Shown in pieces: positions 59,001 through 64,000 of a DNA stretch of 64,000 bases (its first letter is position 1; each line of letters starts with the position of its first letter). A program made the position numbers and the translations under genes. The notes beneath the pieces are model-generated. The model was not told where the DNA came from. It searched no databases and worked only from the letters and a program-made list of their open reading frames with translations. The stretch is from CCY15215 sp039194995. GTDB lineage: Bacteria > Cyanobacteriota > Cyanobacteriia > Cyanobacteriales > Spirulinaceae. The stretch covers positions 26,083 through 90,082 of the forward strand of contig JBCCVR010000002.1 of assembly GCA_039194995.1 (NCBI GenBank), read 5' to 3'.

Positions 59001-59683
59001 ATGATTGGTTCTTAGCATCGAAGGTTCATCCGATCTTGGAAGAATGGAAGGAAAAAATTCGCACCGAACAATGGTTAGAACCCACCCTAGTTTATGGTTA
59101 TTTCCCCTGTGCGGCGATCGGTAATTCCGTACATGTCTACGAGCCAAGCGTCATCGAGCAAGGCTTAACACCCAAAACCGCAACCCCCTTTGTGACTTGG
59201 ACATTCCCCCGTCAGAAATCCAAGCGTCGCCTGTGTATTGCTGATTTCATCCGCCCGATCGAACAGGATCGATTTGATGTCTTGCCGATGCAGGCAGTCA
59301 CGATGGGAGACATTGCCACCGAGAAAGCCCAGGCACTTTATCGAGACAATAAGTACACCGATTATCTCTATTTCCACGGGATGGCGGTGCAGTTGGCGGA
59401 AGGCTTGGCAGAATGGAGTCACGCCAGGATTCGGCGAGAATTAGGCTATGGGGATTTAGAGCCGGATAATGTTCGCGATGTATTGGCGCAAAGGTATCAG
59501 GGTTCTCGGTATAGCTTTGGCTATCCCGCTTGTCCGACGGTGATGGATCAAGTGCCACAGTTGCAATTATTGGGATGCGATCGCATTGGCATATCCATCG
59601 ATGAGAGCGAACAGCTTTATCCCGAGCAAACCACCACGGCTTTTATCACCTATCATCCTGTCGCTCGATATTTTAGTGCTTAG
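56027..59683 (+). CDS. metH: Cobalamin-dependent methionine synthase
   Basis: 1218 residues, full length. Order: homocysteine/zinc domain (about 20-330; Cys of LNCATG and of GGCCGTRPAH bind zinc), pterin (methyl-THF) domain (about 355-620), B12 cap and cobalamin domain (about 660-900; DVHDIG at 762-767, with axial His764), and C-terminal reactivation domain binding SAM (about 960-1218, with RRELGYGDLEPDN and SFGYPACPT). It transfers methyl from methyl-THF to homocysteine. A Fur/Zur-type palindrome lies upstream, so expression may depend on metal status. The E. coli enzyme has the same plan. Confidence 0.97.
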   Translation: MLSIEIPKPQLKTSFLERLQSPERPVVIFDGAMGTNLQSQNLTAEDFGGAEYEGCNEYLVITKPEAVAKVHRDFLAAGADVVETDSFGSSPLVLAEYDLADRAYELSRKAAELARSCADEFTTPEKPRFVAGSIGPGTKLPTLGHITYDELRSSFMVQAEGLYDGGADLFIVETCQDVLQIKAALSAFEAVFAKKGARLPLMVSVTMEIQGTMLVGTDISGVLAILEPFPIDVLGLNCATGPKLMTSHIKYLSENSPFPISCIPNAGLPENVGGRAVYKMTPEDYTTAMTGFIAEHGVQIVGGCCGTRPAHIKALAEAVEQTPLKARSVRKNTRGEMRSPLSYTPAAASIYSAQTYEQDNSFLIVGERLNASGSKKVRKLLNKDDWDGLLAIAKSQVKEGAHMLDVNVDYVGRDGERDMRELVSRLVTNTTLPLMLDSTEWTKMEAGLKVAGGKCLLNSTNYEDGEERFFKVLQLAKEYGAGVVIGCIDEEGMARTAEKKFEIAQRAYKDAIAFGLPPHEIFYDTLALPISTGIEEDRENAKATIESIRRIRENLPGVHFMLGVSNISFGLSPASRITLNSVFLNEAMQAGMDGAIVSAAKILPLAKIEEEHQQICRDLIYDKRKFEGDICTYDPLTKLTEIFAGVSAKDARSGPSLADLPIEERLKQHIIDGERIGLEDALKVGLDAGYPALEIVNTFLLDGMKVVGELFGSGKMQLPFVLQSAETMKSAVAFLEPYMEKIEGEDEDRGKGKFLIATVKGDVHDIGKNLVDIILTNNGYKVINLGIKQAIEAIVEAYEQHQPDCIAMSGLLVKSTAFMKDNLSAFNAKGITVPVILGGAALTPKFVYGDCQETYNGQVIYGKDAFADLTFMDRLMPAKEQECWVDTEGFTGEFAQFNEKGRKALQELDRELNGDGSKSDAPKSDEPTVIDTDRSTAVAIDIERPTPPFWGTKILQSGDLDLEELFWYMDLQALFVGQWQFRKPKDQSREEYDWFLASKVHPILEEWKEKIRTEQWLEPTLVYGYFPCAAIGNSVHVYEPSVIEQGLTPKTATPFVTWTFPRQKSKRRLCIADFIRPIEQDRFDVLPMQAVTMGDIATEKAQALYRDNKYTDYLYFHGMAVQLAEGLAEWSHARIRRELGYGDLEPDNVRDVLAQRYQGSRYSFGYPACPTVMDQVPQLQLLGCDRIGISIDESEQLYPEQTTTAFITYHPVARYFSA

Positions 59684-59699
59684 AGCGAAAGAGATTTCA

Positions 59700-59914
59700 G
59701 TAGGATGCGTTAGCGATCGCGTAACGCATCAAAACCTGACCCTGTGGTGCGTTAGAATGCCCCCTAAATCCCCCAATTCTGGGGGACTTTGAATCCGGAC
59801 TCCCCCAGAATTGGGGGCTGGGGGGCTTCAAAAACCTTCGTCTTGTTGCAAATGTGTCCAAATGTTAATTTCAACTCCAGCATCGCAGAGCCGTAACGCA
59901 CCCTACAAGCTGGA
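59700..59914. repeat. Cluster of dispersed repeats after metH
   Basis: GTAGGATGCGTTAGCGATCG with the inverted TAACGCATC, then a C/G-rich hairpin unit (CCCCCAATTCTGGGGG and CCCCCAGAATTGGGGG arms, about 59760-59832), then GTAACGCACCCTAC. These are standard short repeats of cyanobacterial genomes. Confidence 0.75.
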
Positions 59915-59939
59915 TTGGCTTTCAAAATAGAGGTTTCTA

Positions 59940-60425
59940 ATGAGTGAAATAAAGGATAGAGCGAATTGGCATCAAGATTTTATTGCCAGTAATTTGCTGG
60001 TCATTGGCTATAATGCTTGGGCGGGTCATCTCAGTTGCGATCGCGGTGCGATCGTTTGTAGCACAAGTTCTCCAACATTGGGGGTTGGCGGAGAATCATT
60101 CAAAACCCATTTTGTCGGACGTTCTCGCCTTGCGCCCTTCCTGAATGCTTGGTTAGCGGCTCCTGACACGGCAATTTTGCCTCATCACTTTATGACGGGT
60201 CACATCTTGGAAGTTGTCGATAATTACGATCCAACCACAGAGGTTGTATTGTTGCTGGAGTCTTGCGATGGAGCAACGTTCTTTTACTTGAAAAACCTAC
60301 CCATTACACCTCCTCAATGCTATGAGCAAGTCCGTAAGACGTGGGACGAATTCCAGCCCGGAGTTGGCGTTAATATCGGTTCGTGCGATCGGGTGCAGTC
60401 TAGTGGTCTGTCATCTCAAAAATGA
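59940..60425 (+). CDS. Hypothetical protein, paralogue of 31181-31633
   Basis: 161 residues, soluble. Shares with the protein at 31181 the LLVIGYNAWAGH, RGAIVCS, YDPTTEVVLLL and NLPITPPQCYEQ..KTWDEFQP patterns. No membrane segment. Function unknown. It follows metH after a repeat cluster and precedes the four-hairpin repeat. Confidence 0.65.
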   Translation: MSEIKDRANWHQDFIASNLLVIGYNAWAGHLSCDRGAIVCSTSSPTLGVGGESFKTHFVGRSRLAPFLNAWLAAPDTAILPHHFMTGHILEVVDNYDPTTEVVLLLESCDGATFFYLKNLPITPPQCYEQVRKTWDEFQPGVGVNIGSCDRVQSSGLSSQK

Positions 60426-60444
60426 CGGGTATATCGCAATCCGT

Positions 60445-60577
60445 CAGGGATTGAAATCCCTGCCTCATACGAAAAATCCATTGAAATGGATTCGGTATTC
60501 TGTCTATCGGGCCTAACTTGACTGATTCAGTCCTCTTCAGAGGACTTCTTATTTGAGACAGGGAATTTAATTCCCTG
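60445..60577. repeat. Four-hairpin dispersed repeat
   Basis: Four evenly sized hairpins: CAGGGATT-GA-AATCCCTG (60445-60462), AATCCATT-GA-AATGGATT (60475-60492), AGTCCTCT-TC-AGAGGACT (60529-60546) and CAGGGAATT-T-AATTCCCTG (60559-60577). The outer hairpins are alike, so the whole unit is roughly symmetrical. Elements of this look recur in filamentous cyanobacteria. It lies 137 bases upstream of the reverse transcriptase gene. Confidence 0.8.
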
Positions 60578-60713
60578 TCGGATCTGCTCGACAAAGTGAC
60601 CTTGACAGACCACTAGGACGATGTGATAAAAGTCCACCATTGAAGAACTGCAAACAACTGACGCATTTGCTCGATACCTACGAAGGTTAACAAAGCCCAC
60701 GAATTTTACATCA

Positions 60714-61772
60714 ATGTCCACTCTTCTCGAAAAAATAGCCTCCGACGAGGCGATCGCTTCTGCATATGAATGGTTGTGTAAAAAACGCCAACATTATCAT
60801 CCGAATGCCGATGTCTGGCAGCTTAGACGATGGTGGCATGAGAAAAAACCCATTCTTCAGGCGCAAATTCTTTCGGGTAATTTTCAATTTCGGGAGTTGC
60901 GCTTGATTCGAGGTGAGGAGAAGACAATCGTATGGTGGTCGTCTGTGGATGCTTTGGTGTTAAAGGCAATGACGATTGTTTTGACGGAACACTTGAAACC
61001 TGTCCTTTCGACCCAGTGTTTTCACTTAGCCGGGAATGGTGGGTTGAAGGGGGCAGTGCGAGAGGTTGCGGCCCATGTTGAGGAGCATCCTTTTGTCTTT
61101 CGCACTGATGTTAAGGGATATTATGCCAGCATCAATCATGGGATTTTGATGGATATTGTGGGGAAATACATCCGGGATGAAGCGGTTTTACGTTTGTTAT
61201 GGGGTTATCTGCGTCGCTATGTTTCGGATGGGGGTGAATTTATTGATATTACCCAGGGGATTTCTTTGGGGTGTCCGTTATCTCCCCTGATGGGTGCTCT
61301 ATTTTTGAAGCCTTTGGACGACCGCATGACTGAGTTGGGCTGCTTCTATGTCCGGTATATGGATGACTGGGTGATCCTGGCTCCGACACGGTGGAAGTTG
61401 AGAAAAGCCATCAAGGCAACTAACCAGGTGATGAGTGAGTTACGGGTGGTTAAACATCCGGAGAAAACTTTCATCGGTCGAGTTACTAGGGGCTTTGATT
61501 TTTTGGGCTATTGGTTTTCCCGTGCGGGTTTGGGTATCGCGAGGAAGACGGTGGAAAGAATGGTTGAAAATATGCGTCGGCTTTATGAGCAAGGTGCGCC
61601 CGATGAGTGTATTGAGGCATATTTTCAACGCTGGTGTCGATGGGTGAAAGGTGGGATTTTGGCTAAGCAGCCCGCTTACCTTTTTGCAAGGACAGGCTGG
61701 ACAAGGTTGTTCCCAACAGAGAATTCTAACGTTGCATGTCGATTAGCCAAACGGAATCTGGGACTGACTTAG
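60714..61772 (+). CDS. Stand-alone reverse transcriptase (group II intron-like)
   Basis: 352 residues. Right-hand polymerase motifs: catalytic D132 (FRTDVKGYYASI), the QGISLGCPLSPLMGAL motif, and YMDD at 215-218 (D217/D218). The KTFIGRVTRGFDFLGYWF thumb-like segment follows, then about 90 residues. No HNH endonuclease and no intron domain V seen nearby, so it is not an evident group II intron. Fits group II-like or unknown-group (UG) bacterial RTs. The four-hairpin repeat lies upstream in the same direction. The downstream gene is convergent. Confidence 0.88.
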   Translation: MSTLLEKIASDEAIASAYEWLCKKRQHYHPNADVWQLRRWWHEKKPILQAQILSGNFQFRELRLIRGEEKTIVWWSSVDALVLKAMTIVLTEHLKPVLSTQCFHLAGNGGLKGAVREVAAHVEEHPFVFRTDVKGYYASINHGILMDIVGKYIRDEAVLRLLWGYLRRYVSDGGEFIDITQGISLGCPLSPLMGALFLKPLDDRMTELGCFYVRYMDDWVILAPTRWKLRKAIKATNQVMSELRVVKHPEKTFIGRVTRGFDFLGYWFSRAGLGIARKTVERMVENMRRLYEQGAPDECIEAYFQRWCRWVKGGILAKQPAYLFARTGWTRLFPTENSNVACRLAKRNLGLT

Positions 61773-61790
61773 GGCTTTCTGTGGATCTTA

Positions 61791-62468
61791 TCAGCTCGCC
61801 TTCAACTCACAATTTTTGTCGTACTCCCATACTTTGGGATCCATGCTCCCTAGATATGAAACAGGGGGCTTAATTGATCTTGGTTGGTATGTGACGGTAA
61901 TATCCTCCACGCCGTTGGCTGAGGGGTGCTCCGTCTCACTGCCGTCGTACTCTAACACGAACTTGGCTTCGCTGTATAACCTCACTATACATCCATCGAA
62001 CTGGTCGATGACGCCCGTGTTTGCTCGTGATTCATACGCCGGCTTCACATCGACTTCGACAACATGCTCATAGCCGACGTACGGGTAGCACAGCATCCCT
62101 TTTTCCTCCCTCACTGCCTCCTCGAGGCTGGTTTTGGTGAACGATGTGTTCACATATACGGGCTTGGTTTTATTCTCCGCGCGCCGTTTCGCTATCCTGC
62201 AGACTTCCTTCGGATTATCCTCGTTGGCGACATTCACATAATGGCGCCTATTAAACTGGTTATAACTTTTGTATACTACGTTGCAATTCACGGGGCCTTC
62301 CACTCGGGTCCCACGGCCTTCCACGGCCCACCCATCCTGTTGCAAACTAACCGTTACCACAATTATGGTGCAAATGAATATGGCTGCTGCACGTGTTACG
62401 CGCTGAACTGTCTGGACTATTTTTCGTTGACTTCCCTTTCGGGTATTTTCTAGTGGCTTGGCTTCTGG
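61791..62468 (-). CDS. Secreted or membrane-anchored hypothetical protein
   Basis: About 225 residues from ATG 62468, chosen because GGAGAGG lies a few bases before it; an earlier ATG at 62603 is possible. A basic N-terminus and one hydrophobic segment (about 27-48) suggest export or anchoring; the rest contains several cysteines (NCNVVY, EVCRIA, MLCYPYVGYE, GCIVRLY). Family not recognised. Base use differs from neighbours, with no HIP1 sites in the body, so it may be foreign. Convergent with the reverse transcriptase, 18 bases apart. Confidence 0.6.
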   Translation of the reverse strand, partial: PEAKPLENTRKGSQRKIVQTVQRVTRAAAIFICTIIVVTVSLQQDGWAVEGRGTRVEGPVNCNVVYKSYNQFNRRHYVNVANEDNPKEVCRIAKRRAENKTKPVYVNTSFTKTSLEEAVREEKGMLCYPYVGYEHVVEVDVKPAYESRANTGVIDQFDGCIVRLYSEAKFVLEYDGSETEHPSANGVEDITVTYQPRSIKPPVSYLGSMDPKVWEYDKNCELKAS

Positions 62469-62811
62469 CATTTGCCTCTCCTTCCTCTGTTTCTTTTTTG
62501 GACTACTAATATGACGAATTGCGCTGAGCTTTTCTGAATTTTTTTCCGATGTTACACCTTGCTGGGCTCCCTCCTTGTGGGCTCTCATGTCTTTGGGTCT
62601 CACATCTGGCTTCCAGAAATAACTTGTTCTGGCTGGTTCTACGCTTGAACACTACCTTCCTTTCCTCGGTTCGGTTGGGCAGACTTCATGTGCGACGTGA
62701 ACTTGGTCTTCTATTAAATGGTAACTAGGTCCACGGGGTTACAGTTTTCGTGGTCTCATGGGTTACCTCGGGTTATTAGTCAATTATCTCCCTTGCACAA
62801 CTGTTGCAATA
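62469..62811. other. Spacer with possible structured RNA
   Basis: About 340 bases without a credible gene. On the plus strand GGTAAC-TAGGT-CCACG ... CGTGG-TCTCATG-GGTTACC (about 62719-62767) gives nested pairing. This could be a leader, terminator or RNA; no known family was recognised. Confidence 0.35.
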
Positions 62812-63960
62812 TCAAGCGATCGCCCCTCCTCCCTTCCATCCCACACCCTGCATAAAACTCTGCCAAAACACAGAAAGGAAAGATAATAAAGGTGGGTCTC
62901 TACTAACATTAACCACATCAGTAATTTTCAACTCAACGATCGCCTTTAGTCTCATCGACCGTTGAATACTTATAAATAAGGAAGCGGGTAAAGACGAACA
63001 TAGAGAGATTTCCTCAGTGTAACGAAGATCGGTTGTTTTATCACTCATCATCCGGACTCGATCTAACTCTCCTGAACTATCAACATTCTCTAACTTTTCT
63101 CCCTCGAGTTGTGATGGAGAAATCGGGCGATCGCCCGATCGAGTAATGGAATGGCAACTAAATGTAGCATTATTACTGGGCAATGGTTGAACGTGGGCTT
63201 TCTCACTTTCAACCGATACAGCCTCCGTCTCCAAAACACTCTTATCATCTTGCGACCTTTTTGGCTGCTGCTGTTCCCCATTTTCTTCTGGGGTAGGAAA
63301 CTGACTCGATCCTGACTTATGTAGGGACGAATGGGTGTTTCCCCCTACTTCCGACTCCGAATCACGAAAATAGGGACTCAACTTCTCTTTAAGCTGTTTC
63401 CGCGTCAAAGATATCCGCTTGCAGACATTATCATAAGATATCCCTTGCTGTTCGGCAATTTCTTTATGGGAAAGCTCCCGATAAAAATGCAAAATAAACG
63501 TCTCTCGACACTTTTCCGGCAAATCTGCGATCGCCCTTCGTATCTCAATAGCTCTCTCCTCTTTCTCCAGAACAGACTCCGGACATTCAACGGTTTCTGT
63601 AGTAATAAATTCCTCAGTATTCCCCACCCATTCAATACTTTCAATACCCACAGCAGCACGAGAACCTTTGCGGATCAGATCGATGCAAAAATTACGAGTT
63701 ACCTGATACAACCAAGCCTTTAAATTAGTGATTTTTTCCCCGAACGTTTGCACCTTTTCCCAGGCTTTGACCATGGCCTGACTCAGAGCATCCTCAGCAT
63801 CCATTGGATTAAAATTCATCATCTTGAGACAGCAGTGATAAAGCCGATCTCGACTCTCTTGCCATTGCTGCCAAAACTGAGAGATTAGAGGGGAGCGATC
63901 TCCCTTTGTTGCCCCATTATCTATTAAGTTTTGTTCTGTATTTGTTGTTCTGGAAGTCAT
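62812..63960 (-). CDS. ECF-like RNA polymerase sigma factor with long C-terminal extension
   Basis: 382 residues. Region 2 (about 40-105; DAEDALSQAMVKAWE, LKAWLYQVTRNFCIDLIRK) and region 4 (about 145-195; DLPEKCRETFILHFYREL, HKEIAEQQGISYDNVCKR) of sigma-70/ECF type. After residue 200 comes about 180 residues, low-complexity Ser/Glu-rich then a helical end, without similarity I recognise; it could be a sensor or anti-sigma-like tail. No separate anti-sigma gene is in the window. It starts 40 bases from the window end. Confidence 0.88.
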   Translation of the reverse strand: MTSRTTNTEQNLIDNGATKGDRSPLISQFWQQWQESRDRLYHCCLKMMNFNPMDAEDALSQAMVKAWEKVQTFGEKITNLKAWLYQVTRNFCIDLIRKGSRAAVGIESIEWVGNTEEFITTETVECPESVLEKEERAIEIRRAIADLPEKCRETFILHFYRELSHKEIAEQQGISYDNVCKRISLTRKQLKEKLSPYFRDSESEVGGNTHSSLHKSGSSQFPTPEENGEQQQPKRSQDDKSVLETEAVSVESEKAHVQPLPSNNATFSCHSITRSGDRPISPSQLEGEKLENVDSSGELDRVRMMSDKTTDLRYTEEISLCSSLPASLFISIQRSMRLKAIVELKITDVVNVSRDPPLLSFLSVFWQSFMQGVGWKGGGAIA

Positions 63961-64000
63961 AAAAAATGAAAGTAGAAAATTATGGAGAAACTAGCATCAC

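Noticed and set aside
62691..62710. GTGCGACGTGAAC as a group II intron 5' end
   Set aside because: It is downstream of the RT gene rather than upstream, and no domain V hairpin was found.

Overview
This 64 kb window is chromosomal DNA from a cyanobacterium. The evidence is the dense scatter of HIP1 octamers (GCGATCGC), cyanobacterial orphan families (DUF3082-like, DUF1815-like), ndhD, an MPBQ/MSBQ-type methyltransferase of tocopherol/plastoquinone synthesis, cyanobacterial FHA-GAF-cyclase and Ser/Thr-kinase architectures, and the G/C-rich and multi-hairpin dispersed repeats common in filamentous non-heterocystous lineages. Genus cannot be fixed from sequence alone. No rRNA, complete tRNA, CRISPR array or complete insertion sequence was seen.

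Layout. 0-7.6 kb: edge of a secreted protein, class III nucleotide cyclase, saccharopine-dehydrogenase-like oxidoreductase, two orphans, and a tldD-pmbA pair. 7.9-22.8 kb: dynamin-like GTPase with a DUF3082-like membrane protein, then a signalling block (PAS histidine kinase, VWA protein, REC-PAS-GGDEF-EAL protein, Rcp1-like regulator, two Ser/Thr kinases of which one carries ankyrin repeats) and a BrnT/BrnA-like toxin-antitoxin pair. 23-29.9 kb: pdhA, DUF1815-like gene, ndhD, thrS-moaB and a DUF1636-like metal-binding protein. 30-39.7 kb: fatty acid desaturase, UbiH-like hydroxylase, MPBQ methyltransferase, a cobalamin riboswitch facing a membrane protein, MATE transporter, VOC protein, ComA-like protein and a Cys-tailed flavoprotein. 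40-49.6 kb: serine hydrolase, DUF4345-like protein, Mn/Zn ABC importer, a Mn exporter behind a yybP-ykoY Mn riboswitch, CHASE-GAF-GGDEF protein and a GDPD. 49.9-64 kb: FeoB-like transporter, MerR-TipAS-ClpN fusion regulator, relic of a second FeoB, a coiled-coil gene pair, metH, a stand-alone reverse transcriptase next to a four-hairpin repeat, a secreted orphan and an ECF sigma factor.

Metal handling recurs through the window. Fur/Zur-type palindromes lie upstream of thrS, the Cys-tailed flavoprotein, the FeoB-like gene and metH. A Mn riboswitch precedes a GDT1/Mnx-type exporter that is convergent with a Mn/Zn importer. A B12 riboswitch faces an uncharacterised membrane protein, and the B12- and zinc-dependent methionine synthase is nearby. 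The most unusual single item is the regulator at 51775-53046, which joins a MerR DNA-binding domain, a TipAS-like sensor and a Clp N-terminal (protease adaptor-type) domain, and lies between an intact FeoB-like gene and the C-terminal relic of a second one.

Genome plasticity is also visible: relics of a UbiH-like gene, a FeoB-like gene, a beta-helix protein and possibly a serine hydrolase; two copies of a 71-bp MITE-like repeat, one supplying the stop codon of a GDPD gene; and G/C-rich repeats, one inserted in frame in a diguanylate cyclase.
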